Below, in pieces: positions 25,935-34,044 of a stretch of DNA of 64,000 nucleotides. How positions within the stretch are numbered: position 1 is the stretch's first letter; every line of letters begins with the position of its first letter. The stretch comes from an uncultured Amylibacter sp. (lineage in GTDB: Bacteria > Pseudomonadota > Alphaproteobacteria > Rhodobacterales > Rhodobacteraceae), in contig CANMGS010000004.1 in NCBI GenBank assembly GCA_947497475.1, forward strand, positions 62,001-126,000. Reading direction: 5' to 3'. The translations under genes and the position numbers were made by a program. The notes beneath the pieces were generated by a model. The model searched no databases. It worked only from the letters and a program-made list of their open reading frames with translations, and was not told the DNA's origin.

Positions 25935-27538
25935 CAGGCCGCATCCTCCAATACCATATCTGAAACTTTTTCACCGATCATGATTGCAGGGGCATTTGTA
26001 TTACCACTTGTAATGATAGGCATGATTGAACAATCTGCTACTCGCAAACCTTCAATTCCGTGTACTTTTAGTTTTTCATCCACAACAGACATTGGGTCAT
26101 TACCCATCTTACATGTTCCTGTTGGGTGATAAATTGTTACTGATGTATTCCGCGCCCAATTAAGCGTCGCATCATAATCATCCATAGCCACTTCATATCC
26201 AGGATCGTATTCTTCGATGATATGCTGTTTCAATGGCTCAAACTGCGCAATCTTACGCGCGATTTGAATGCCTTTAACAATCGTATCTTGATCAAGCTTT
26301 GTCGCTAGATAATTCGGGTGAATTTCTGGATGGTCTTGGTAATTGGCAGACTTCAATTTTAATTCGCCAGCACTTTCAGGGCGCATTTGCAAAACAGATG
26401 CTGTGAACGCGGAGAATTTATGTGGCCCTTCAACAGCATTTGTCGCGCTGAAAGGTTGAATGTGAAATTGGATGTCTGGCGTTGCCAAACGCTCGTCTGT
26501 TTTCAAGAAGCCAGTGCCCAAGCTTGCCGCCATTGTCATCGGGCCAGTTCTGTTCAAAGCGTATTGCAATGCAATCATGCCTTGTTTGAAATAGTTGTTT
26601 GTCTCGATGTTAATTGTAGACAGGTTTGTTTTGAAAATAGGGCGGGCCTGTAGGTGATCTTGTAAGTTTTTGCCCACACCTTTTAGGTCTTTGATAACAT
26701 CAATACCCAAAGGCGCCAAATCATCTGCTTGGCCAATGCCAGATAGCATCAAGATTTGAGGAGAGCCAATTGCGCCTGCTGAAAGAATGACTTCCTTGCG
26801 CGCCTTAATTGTAACGTTCTTACCTTTAGTGACCGCATCAACACCTGTTACACGACCTTCTACAATGTTTAGCTTGCGAACTTGCGTATGCGTGATGATT
26901 TCTAGGTTCTTACGAGCGCGCGCTGGTTTTAGATATGCAGCCGCAGAGCTGCAGCGACGACCATTGTTTAGTGTAAGTTGAAAATAACCAACACCTTCTT
27001 GATCATGACCATTGCCGTTGTAGTCATCATTACGTTTATATCCTGCAGCTTCTGCTGCATCTAACCAACGATCAACTACGTCACGTTTTAATGCTGTTGG
27101 AGAAACTGAAAGAGGGCCATCTGTGCCACGTTCATCAGTGGAAGGATCACCTTTCCAAGTTTCGGCACGCTTAAAGTAAGGCAGGACATCGTCCCAACCC
27201 CAGCCAGCATTGCCCATTTGGCGCCATCCATCAAAGTCTTCGGCCTGTCCACGTACATATAGTAGTCCATTAATAGAGCTACAGCCGCCAAGTACTTTAC
27301 CACGAGGCCAAGGGATAGAACGGCCATTCAAGCCAGGATCTTCGTCAGTTTTATATTGCCAATCGGTATTCGGGTTACCCATGGTTTTGAAATAACCAAC
27401 AGGTATATGAATCCATGGGTTGGTGTCTTTTCCGCCTGCCTCAAGCAAGGCAACACTGTAGCGCCCATTTTCGGACAAACGGTTGGCAACTGCACATCCA
27501 GCTGAGCCTGCACCTACGATAACAAAGTCGAATTCCAA
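25934..27538 (-). CDS. GMC-family FAD-dependent alcohol oxidoreductase (choline dehydrogenase-like)
   Basis: A 534-residue flavoprotein. I choose the TTG at 27538 because GGGGG sits 5 bases upstream and the protein then begins MEFDFVIVGAGSAG, the usual GMC N-terminus with the ADP-binding loop. The second GMC signature region is GAIGSPQILMLSGIG. The C-terminal active site HPTGTCKMG contains the catalytic His, followed by SGNTNAPAIMIGEK. Related enzymes oxidise choline, other alcohols or polyethylene glycol. No betaine aldehyde dehydrogenase or betaine genes are present, so I do not call it BetA. It is the first gene of a minus-strand operon and is divergent from an IclR regulator. Confidence 0.9.
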   Translation of the reverse strand: MEFDFVIVGAGSAGCAVANRLSENGRYSVALLEAGGKDTNPWIHIPVGYFKTMGNPNTDWQYKTDEDPGLNGRSIPWPRGKVLGGCSSINGLLYVRGQAEDFDGWRQMGNAGWGWDDVLPYFKRAETWKGDPSTDERGTDGPLSVSPTALKRDVVDRWLDAAEAAGYKRNDDYNGNGHDQEGVGYFQLTLNNGRRCSSAAAYLKPARARKNLEIITHTQVRKLNIVEGRVTGVDAVTKGKNVTIKARKEVILSAGAIGSPQILMLSGIGQADDLAPLGIDVIKDLKGVGKNLQDHLQARPIFKTNLSTINIETNNYFKQGMIALQYALNRTGPMTMAASLGTGFLKTDERLATPDIQFHIQPFSATNAVEGPHKFSAFTASVLQMRPESAGELKLKSANYQDHPEIHPNYLATKLDQDTIVKGIQIARKIAQFEPLKQHIIEEYDPGYEVAMDDYDATLNWARNTSVTIYHPTGTCKMGNDPMSVVDEKLKVHGIEGLRVADCSIMPIITSGNTNAPAIMIGEKVSDMVLEDAA

Positions 27539-27559
27539 CGAAACCCCCAAAAATATTAA

Positions 27560-27584
27560 AAAATGAGACTTTTAGTCTCGTTTT
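27560..27584. promoter_or_regulatory. palindromic operator candidate between GMC and IclR genes
   Basis: GAGAC (27565-27569) and GTCTC (27575-27579) flank TTTTA, with AAAA and TTTT further out at matching distance. The palindrome sits in the 102-bp divergent intergenic region just upstream of the oxidoreductase start. IclR-type regulators usually bind such palindromes between themselves and their target. Confidence 0.55.
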
Positions 27585-27640
27585 ATGCGTATAACAGTTC
27601 TATGATGGTGATGTAGTGATTCGCAACCCGAAGTTTTGAA

Positions 27641-28402
27641 ATGACCGAAGAAAATCGTATACCGACTAATTTACGCACTTTATTAATATTGGAAGTTATT
27701 GGCCGCAGTGACCAAGCAATGACGCCTACAGAGATCAATGAAGAGATCGGATTACCTAAACAAACAGTGCACCGTTTGGTTGCCACTTTAGATAAAGAAG
27801 GCTTTCTGGCAAAAGAAGCTGGTGGAAAACGTTACAGGCCAACACGCCGCGCGCGATTGTTAGGGGCTGGCTTGCTGCATGCATCACGGTTTCATATTAC
27901 GCGCCATCAAGTTTTACAGGATATTGCATCTAATACGAGAGAGACTGTTAACTTTGTTGTTCCAGAAGAAACTGGCATGCATTATTTAGACCGTATTGAA
28001 ACTGATTGGCCTTTTCGTATTCAGTTGCCTGTAGGTTCTAACGTTCCGTTTCACTGTACAGCGAGTGGCAAAACTTTTTTGGCAAGCTTATCGAGAGCCG
28101 CGCGGAAGAAATTTATCAATGGATTAAATCTAGAAGCTTTGACAAAGAAAACACATCAGACCCAAGAAGGCTTACTTGCTGATTTGGCTGAGTGTGAAAA
28201 GCGTGGTTATGCATTAGATGATGAAGAGTTCATGGATGGTATGGTCGCTATTGCTGTACCTGTTACAGATACATTGGGTCGATATGTAGCCAGTATTGCG
28301 TTCCATGGTCCTATTCAAAGAGTATCTGTAAATGATCTGGTTGCTCGTAAAGATGTTTTGTTGGATGGTGCAAAAACACTTAAGGATTCATTGTTCTCTT
28401 AA
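27641..28402 (+). CDS. IclR-family transcriptional regulator
   Basis: A 253-residue regulator. The N-terminal winged helix-turn-helix reads MTPTEINEEIGLPKQTVHRLVATLDKEGFL (about residues 27-60). The C-terminal effector domain shows HCTASGKTFLA and FMDGMVAIAVPV, both family hallmarks. It is divergent from the GMC-TerC-TRAP genes and probably controls them in response to their substrate or a product. Its last four bases overlap the convergent alcohol dehydrogenase gene. Confidence 0.9.
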   Translation: MTEENRIPTNLRTLLILEVIGRSDQAMTPTEINEEIGLPKQTVHRLVATLDKEGFLAKEAGGKRYRPTRRARLLGAGLLHASRFHITRHQVLQDIASNTRETVNFVVPEETGMHYLDRIETDWPFRIQLPVGSNVPFHCTASGKTFLASLSRAARKKFINGLNLEALTKKTHQTQEGLLADLAECEKRGYALDDEEFMDGMVAIAVPVTDTLGRYVASIAFHGPIQRVSVNDLVARKDVLLDGAKTLKDSLFS

Positions 28403-29391
28403 GGGTTCAATATTATCTTAGGTGCTGCAACTTTTCCTGCCAGTATATCTTTAAACGCTTGCCCACCTTTATTCAGCGGGCGGTTTTCCATCCAGTCTAA
28501 CGATCCAAAACGGCCATCAAATATGGCATTTGCTGTGTCTATGAAATCCTGTTCTGTATAGGTGTATGTTCCAATGAATTGGATTTCTTGTAATGTTAGG
28601 CGGCGAATATCTAATCCATCTTTGCTGTCACCGAGCCCAATATGTAAGATTATGCCGCCTGGTTTGGCGAGCATACAAGCATCTGAACGGCTGCCAGAAA
28701 ACCCAACAGCATCGACAACTATATCGTAATAGGATTCCTTACCGTGACCATTATTTGGATCATATGTTTTTATGCCTCCTATTTGGTCGATTACATTACG
28801 ACGTATAGAATTGGGTTCTGATACGGTGATATTTTTTGCGCCAAATGCCTGTAAGCTTAATGCAGACCCTAAGCCAATGGCGCCCCCTCCTATAACAAGA
28901 CATTTCGCATCATTAATTTTACTGTGTAGAGCTTCATTGCCTAATCGAATGGCATGCCAACAAACAGCTAAAGGCTCTGCCATTGCTGCCTTGTCAAATG
29001 ATATGGCGTCAGGAATAGAGACCAGATTGCGCGTAGGCATTGAAACTTGTTCTGCAAAAGCGCCTTCGCGTGGTTGCATGGAAATGATTTGCCTGTTGGG
29101 GCATAGGTTACTACGGCCTTCCAGACAGGCTTCGCATTTTTGGCACGTCACGAGTGGGTTGATTGTAACGCGGGCACCTTTCATAGGGCCATTGATTACA
29201 TCGCCAGCGGCTTCATGGCCTAGGATGAGTGGTGCAGGGCGCCGATCGTCATGACCAAGATAGGCATGCATGTCGGATCCACAGATGCCAACGGACCGTA
29301 TCAATATAAGATTATCATCTGCCGAAACTGTCGGATCAGAGACGTCTTGATATGTCATCTCTTGCACGCCTGTATAAACTAAAGCCTTCAT
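28399..29391 (-). CDS. zinc-dependent medium-chain alcohol/polyol dehydrogenase
   Basis: A 330-residue MDR enzyme. CGSD with the first zinc Cys, LGHEAAG with the zinc His/Glu, the four structural-zinc cysteines in CQKCEACLEGRSNLC, and the NAD loop VIGGGAIGLGSAL are all visible. The closest recognisable subgroup is that of sorbitol, idonate or galactitol-phosphate dehydrogenases. It overlaps the upstream SDR gene by 4 bp, giving a two-enzyme polyol or sugar-acid oxidation operon. No dedicated transporter or regulator is part of it; a palindrome upstream of the SDR suggests control from elsewhere. Confidence 0.87.
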   Translation of the reverse strand: MKALVYTGVQEMTYQDVSDPTVSADDNLILIRSVGICGSDMHAYLGHDDRRPAPLILGHEAAGDVINGPMKGARVTINPLVTCQKCEACLEGRSNLCPNRQIISMQPREGAFAEQVSMPTRNLVSIPDAISFDKAAMAEPLAVCWHAIRLGNEALHSKINDAKCLVIGGGAIGLGSALSLQAFGAKNITVSEPNSIRRNVIDQIGGIKTYDPNNGHGKESYYDIVVDAVGFSGSRSDACMLAKPGGIILHIGLGDSKDGLDIRRLTLQEIQFIGTYTYTEQDFIDTANAIFDGRFGSLDWMENRPLNKGGQAFKDILAGKVAAPKIILNP

Positions 29392-30143
29392 TTTGCTGTG
29401 AACCCTCCGTCTACAAACAGCATCTGGCCCGTCACGTAGTCACTCGCTTTTGAGCAGAGAAAGAGAACGGGTCCGGCCATGTCTTCCATTGTGCCATTGC
29501 GACCAATGCATGTTTGCTGTGCATTTTTATCGGCAAGTTCAGAATTGCCAAAAACGGGCGCGGTTAATTCAGTTGGGAAGAAACCAGGGGCCAATGCATT
29601 AGCAGTGATCCCATCCTTTGACCAAGCTTCAGCCATGGCGCGGGTTAATTGTTCTACGCCACCCTTTGATGCACCATACGCAATTCCGTTTTCAAATGCG
29701 CGACGAGATTGGAGTGACCCAAAATTAATGATCCGCCCCCAACCGTTTTTTTTCATTTGCGGAACGAGTGATTGGGCTAAAAAGAATGGTGCGTTTAAGT
29801 TTATGTTTTGAGTGTTTTGCCAACCTTCTAAGGTTACATCATCAGCATGTTGTCTTGTGTTCAATCCAGCCGCGTTGATTAAAATGTCGATTGAACCAAA
29901 CGGTTTGGCGAGCTCTAAAGCAAAGCTCGGGATGGAGGGTATATCGCTGAGGTCAGCGGCTAATATTGCCGTTTCAGCTTTTGTAGCGTTTTTCCATTCT
30001 TCAAGGGCGCTTTGTCTGCGTGCTACAGAAATTACGTTTGCGCCTGCAGCACTTAGCATCGTTGCCATTGCGCGACCTATACCGCTGCTTGCGCCAGTCA
30101 CGCAAATATTCTTTCCTTTAACGTCGAACAGTGTTTGGTGCAT
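29388..30143 (-). CDS. SDR-family oxidoreductase (gluconate 5-dehydrogenase-like)
   Basis: A 251-residue classical SDR. The cofactor loop VTGASSGIGRAMA (about residues 16-28), NAAG (about 89), the Ser of NFGSLQS, and YGASK with the catalytic Tyr/Lys are all present, as is the C-terminal YVTGQMLFVDGGF. Together with the overlapping MDR gene it would interconvert a sugar acid or polyol. It resembles gluconate/2-keto-gluconate-type SDRs, but the substrate cannot be fixed. It is the first gene of the pair. Confidence 0.86.
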   Translation of the reverse strand: MHQTLFDVKGKNICVTGASSGIGRAMATMLSAAGANVISVARRQSALEEWKNATKAETAILAADLSDIPSIPSFALELAKPFGSIDILINAAGLNTRQHADDVTLEGWQNTQNINLNAPFFLAQSLVPQMKKNGWGRIINFGSLQSRRAFENGIAYGASKGGVEQLTRAMAEAWSKDGITANALAPGFFPTELTAPVFGNSELADKNAQQTCIGRNGTMEDMAGPVLFLCSKASDYVTGQMLFVDGGFTAK

Positions 30144-30168
30144 TGAGGTCTCTTTAATTTTTGGAGTC

Positions 30169-30190
30169 TTATATATGATATTATATATAA
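30169..30190. promoter_or_regulatory. AT palindrome upstream of the SDR-MDR operon
   Basis: TTATATAT (30169-30176) and ATATATAA (30183-30190) form a perfect 8-bp inverted repeat with a 6-base spacer, 26 bp upstream of the SDR start. It has the size and place of an operator for a GntR- or LacI-like regulator, but no such gene adjoins it. Confidence 0.45.
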
Positions 30191-30441
30191 TTCACAGGCA
30201 TGTCTGTAAATAGTATGCGTCACAAATATAACGAATAGAGTAGTTTCGTGGAACTGAAATATATTTTCAGGTTTTCTACAGCTGTAAGTATTGATGGAAT
30301 TAAACCTGTAAATAACGCGGAAAAGTATTACGCAGTTAATATGAAGCCCCCTGTGTGACAAGTTTACCCATTTATCTTTTTTAAAAGAGGCATATGGGGG
30401 CGACCAAAGCCTACAGTTCCAACAATGAAAGGTGCATTTTC

Positions 30442-32193
30442 ATGCGCATAGAGACCTTTTTTCCAGCCTATTCTTGGCTGACGCAGATGAATAGAAAAAG
30501 TGTTTCGGCTGATGCATATGCTGGCTTTATTAATGCTGCGATTGTTTTGCCCCAAGGTGTTGCCTTTGCAACGATTGCTGGTTTGCCGCCAGAATATGGA
30601 TTGTACACGGCGATGATCACTGCAGTAATTGCAGCGTTATTTGGTTCATCAATGATTATGATCTCGGGCCCTACAACGGCCATCTCTGCGGTCTTGTTTG
30701 CTACGCTTAATGGTATAGCGGAACCTGGAACAGCGAAATATATCGAACTTGCTTTGATAATGACCGTATTGGTTGGTGTCTTTCAGATCATAGCTGGCCT
30801 TGCGCGTTTAGGTGGGTTGGTTTCGTTTGTTTCACATTCTGTCATGACAGCTTTTACGGCTTCAGCAGCATTGTTGATTGGGGTTAGCCAGTTGGCTGGC
30901 GCTACTGGTGTTAATGTTGAACGGGGTGGTAATATTGTCGAACGGTTAACACGTTTGTCAGAGCATTTCGTAGATGTGAACCCTTATGCTGTTCTTATAT
31001 CAGGTGTTACGCTTGGTCTTGCAGTGTTCTGCCAGAAATTTTTACCAAAACTTCCTGGTTTTTTGATTGCCTTGGTCGCAGGATCAGGCTTGGCTTGGTA
31101 TTTGGATGCTGCAGCAAATGGGGTTGCAATGGTGGGCGCTTTACCAAATGCAATCCCTCAATTTGCGCCACCTGTTGGGATTTTCAGTGAAATATCACGT
31201 CTTGCGCCAGGTGCGGCGGCGATTGCACTGGTTGGGCTGTTAGAAGCAATTTCTATTGGTCGTGCATTTGCTGTTCGCAGGAAAGAACCATTTGACTCTA
31301 ACCAAGAAATGGTCGGGCAGGGCCTGTCCAACCTAATTGGCGGGATGTTTCAATGCTATGCAGGTTCAGGTTCGTTTACGCGGAGTGGCGTGAACGCGAC
31401 AGCAGGTGCTATGACGCCTTTATCAGGTTTGTTTGCAAGTGCGATTTTAGCACTTATGTTGCTATTTATCGGTCCGTTGGTTGCGCATATCCCGACGCCT
31501 GCAATGGCTGGCTTGATCCTATTTGTTGCTTGGCGTCTGATTGATATTAATGAATTAAAACATATCGTAACAAGCAGTCGGCCTGAGACGGTCATACTTG
31601 TTTTAACATTAGGTGCTGGCCTGTTCATCGAATTGGATTTTGCGATTTATATCGGTGTAATCGCATCGTTTTGTGTATTCATTTACGAAAGTGCCCATCC
31701 AGAGCTACCAGTTACAGCGCCTATGGTTTCTGCATCTGGTGAACGTAAGTTTCGTGATGCTAAGTTACACGGCATCAGCCAATGTCCACAATTGGTCACT
31801 TTCCGGTTGGATGGTCCATTGTATTTTGGCTCAGTGGAACACGTTGAACGCAAGCTAAAACAGATGCGCAAAGAAAGCCCAAAACAAATACATATGATCC
31901 TTTATCTAAAAGGTGTCGGTAAAATCGACCTTGCCGGTGCTGATTTGTTGATTGATACGATCCGTGAAGTGAAGTCAAAAGGCGGATCATTTCGTATTGT
32001 AGCTATTTTCCCACCGCTGATAAACAAATTGCGTGTTTTGCACGTGATTGATGAAATAGGTGAAGACAAACTGTTTAGTTCTAAAGGTGAGGCCGTTGCT
32101 GATGCGACCAAAGATTTGAACCGCAGCATATGTAAGGTGTGTTTGAAAGACGTCTTCCGTGAATGTGACAGTATTCGAGATGAAGTAGCTTAA
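30442..32193 (+). CDS. SulP-family anion permease with STAS domain
   Basis: A 583-residue inner-membrane transporter. About 10-12 hydrophobic segments include the family signature QGVAFATIAGLPPEYGLYTA near residue 40; a cytoplasmic STAS domain follows from about residue 440 (FRLDGPLYFGSVEHVERKL, then KIDLAGADLL). Members carry sulfate, bicarbonate, molybdate or dicarboxylates with Na+ or H+. I choose ATG 30442, which has GAAAGGTG 7 bases upstream; ATG 30394 would add 16 residues but its GAGG is only 3 bases away. The last 25 residues contain ICKVCLKDVFREC, a three-Cys tail. Substrate is unknown; sulfate would fit the organosulfur content of the window only loosely. Confidence 0.9.
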   Translation: MRIETFFPAYSWLTQMNRKSVSADAYAGFINAAIVLPQGVAFATIAGLPPEYGLYTAMITAVIAALFGSSMIMISGPTTAISAVLFATLNGIAEPGTAKYIELALIMTVLVGVFQIIAGLARLGGLVSFVSHSVMTAFTASAALLIGVSQLAGATGVNVERGGNIVERLTRLSEHFVDVNPYAVLISGVTLGLAVFCQKFLPKLPGFLIALVAGSGLAWYLDAAANGVAMVGALPNAIPQFAPPVGIFSEISRLAPGAAAIALVGLLEAISIGRAFAVRRKEPFDSNQEMVGQGLSNLIGGMFQCYAGSGSFTRSGVNATAGAMTPLSGLFASAILALMLLFIGPLVAHIPTPAMAGLILFVAWRLIDINELKHIVTSSRPETVILVLTLGAGLFIELDFAIYIGVIASFCVFIYESAHPELPVTAPMVSASGERKFRDAKLHGISQCPQLVTFRLDGPLYFGSVEHVERKLKQMRKESPKQIHMILYLKGVGKIDLAGADLLIDTIREVKSKGGSFRIVAIFPPLINKLRVLHVIDEIGEDKLFSSKGEAVADATKDLNRSICKVCLKDVFRECDSIRDEVA

Positions 32194-32275
32194 ATGGTAT
32201 GTTGAAATAACTTGCTGATTTATGCGTATGCGTTAATTATTCCAAATAATTATAAATATAATGAGGGAATGAATT

Positions 32276-33010
32276 ATGGGCATTGATCATGCAGGGCTAA
32301 CACAACTTGTGAGTCTTGTTCCGAAGCTGGAATCTAAGGATAAAATGTTGATGCTTGGGCGTCAAAAAATGCACTTTAGTGTTCAGCATCTTCGTAATTT
32401 GGCAAATACAGAACTGGATAAATTTTCCCCAGGATTATCTATTGAGAAATTAACGGAGAAAGATGATTTTGCAGAACCATTCCTGAAAGAGCTTGGAGTT
32501 AAAGAGGTTGAAAGCCTTGATTATTCCGACTTTGAAGGTGCGAATATTGTTCATGATTTAAACGAGCCGCTTCCTGAAAAATATCACGGTAAATATGATG
32601 TTGTGTATGATGGTGGTACTTTGGAACATGTTTTTGACGTAAAGACGTCAATGACAAATGCGTTCAACCTTTTGGCGCCTGGCGGTACCTTTATCGGAAT
32701 GTCTCCTGGTAATAACTTTTTTGCGCATGGGTTTTATCAATTTAGTCCTGATATCGTATTTTCGTTTTGGAAGCGTGGTTGCGGATGCGAAGTTTTAGAA
32801 TGTAAATTTCTACCTGAGCGTCCACGTGATAAACCTTGGACGATCGAAGACCCATTTGACACAAAACGTCGGGTGCGTATGCGTGGTAAACAAGTGCCGC
32901 AACGATGTTATTTATATTATGCTGTGCGTAAGCCAACGAAAACAGTAGAAAAAGGCTCTGTATTACAGGGTGATTATACACATCGTTGGCAAGAAGCAGA
33001 TGGGAAGTAA
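32276..33010 (+). CDS. class I SAM-dependent methyltransferase-like protein
   Basis: A 244-residue protein with a late Rossmann methyltransferase signature: YDVVYDGGTLEHVFDVKTS (about residues 106-124) equals the motif after the SAM-binding acid, and LLAPGGTFIGMSP is the post-II motif. The N-terminal part has MLMLGRQKMHF where a glycine loop would be, so SAM binding may be atypical. The C-terminus is basic. It opens the surface-glycan decoration region; glycan methylation is inferred. The ATG follows an ATGAGGGAATGAATT ribosome site. Confidence 0.75.
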   Translation: MGIDHAGLTQLVSLVPKLESKDKMLMLGRQKMHFSVQHLRNLANTELDKFSPGLSIEKLTEKDDFAEPFLKELGVKEVESLDYSDFEGANIVHDLNEPLPEKYHGKYDVVYDGGTLEHVFDVKTSMTNAFNLLAPGGTFIGMSPGNNFFAHGFYQFSPDIVFSFWKRGCGCEVLECKFLPERPRDKPWTIEDPFDTKRRVRMRGKQVPQRCYLYYAVRKPTKTVEKGSVLQGDYTHRWQEADGK

Positions 33011-33066
33011 TTATTTATTCGTAAGGGTAGGGGTTCGATGCTTTTATCGTCTAGTTAGGGTAGATC

Positions 33067-34008
33067 ATGGCTGTAAAAACTAAAAAGAAGACAAAAAAAA
33101 CAATACCGCTAAACCCTTGGGAGCAAGAGCTTGCTAAAATTGGTGCTGAAAAAGGGTTCTATGAAAAACTAGATGCTCATCACACTGCATTATACGTGAA
33201 AAGCGGTAAGACGCTTATCGTAACGTTTGAAAATATCGATAATGCTAATGAAGGTGCCACAGATCGTATGCCATGGGGGTACGATTTTGTATTGTCCCAA
33301 GGGTGGTCCATGCTGGGCATGATGGCACACAGTATGAGCTGGTACCGAAGCGAAGAAGTACATGATTTCTTTGATAGATTAAAGAAAAGTGGGTTCTTCA
33401 AACAGTTTGATCATGTTGTGTTTTATGGTGCATCAATGGGTGCCTATGGTGCTGCGATTTTTTCTGCGGCTGCCAAAGGATCTACTGTGATTTGTATCAG
33501 CCCACAGGCGACACTTGACCGTTCAATAACCAATTGGGAAGTTAGGTTTAAAAAGGCGTGGATACGAGATTTTTCTTCTAGATATTCATATGCTCCTGAT
33601 CAGGTGAAAGACGCAAAGATTGTTCATTTATTTTATGATCCTTATGATCATTTGGATTCCATGCATGCGGCATTATTCCAAAGCTCAAATGTGGTAAAAT
33701 ATAAATGTAATTTCATGGGGCACCGTATCGCATCTCTTTGGCAAGGAATGCGTGTTTTAAAACCGATTGTATTAGGCGCTGTTTCCGGAACAATGACTAA
33801 AGCTGATTTCTATCAGCTGATTAGAAAGCGCAAGGATGATGTCAGATACCAAAAAGAGATGCTCATTCGTTTGCGAGACATGCAGCGACCAGAATTGACT
33901 ATATTACTTTGCGAATATGTTTTGGCACGAAGAATTGGCCCACATTTTCGTAGAGCGTTGCGTGAAGCAAGGCTTGCCGTTGCAAACAAGGCTAAGATTT
34001 CTAGATAA
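33067..34008 (+). CDS. serine-hydrolase-like protein of unknown function (paralogue A)
   Basis: A 313-residue protein I cannot name. The Lys-rich start is followed by an alpha/beta-hydrolase-like core: VVFYGASMGAYGAA is a nucleophile elbow with Ser123, HLFYDPYDHLD offers the acid, and FMGHRIAS the His, so a Ser-Asp-His triad is plausible. The C-terminal 100 residues are helical and basic with a shared motif LKPIV..A..G..T..DFY..I.KRKDD. A clear paralogue is at 41442-42344, with its Ser also at 123. Both lie among glycan-modifying genes; an esterase or acyltransferase on surface polysaccharide is a guess. Confidence 0.65.
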   Translation: MAVKTKKKTKKTIPLNPWEQELAKIGAEKGFYEKLDAHHTALYVKSGKTLIVTFENIDNANEGATDRMPWGYDFVLSQGWSMLGMMAHSMSWYRSEEVHDFFDRLKKSGFFKQFDHVVFYGASMGAYGAAIFSAAAKGSTVICISPQATLDRSITNWEVRFKKAWIRDFSSRYSYAPDQVKDAKIVHLFYDPYDHLDSMHAALFQSSNVVKYKCNFMGHRIASLWQGMRVLKPIVLGAVSGTMTKADFYQLIRKRKDDVRYQKEMLIRLRDMQRPELTILLCEYVLARRIGPHFRRALREARLAVANKAKISR

Positions 34009-34014
34009 TTGGAC

Positions 34015-34044
34015 GCTGGCGAAGAGTTATTTCTCTTCGCTAGC
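34015..34044. terminator. bidirectional terminator hairpin overlapping a stop codon
   Basis: GCTGGCGAAGAG (34015-34026) pairs with CTCTTCGCTAGC (34033-34044), 12 pairs with one G-U, around a TTATTT loop. T-rich sequence follows on the plus strand. It serves both converging genes and its loop contains the stop codon of the GSCFA gene. Confidence 0.75.

Noticed and set aside
25934-27538. Choline dehydrogenase of glycine betaine synthesis (betA)
   Set aside because: GMC signatures alone do not specify choline; betaine aldehyde dehydrogenase, BetI and choline transport genes are missing.
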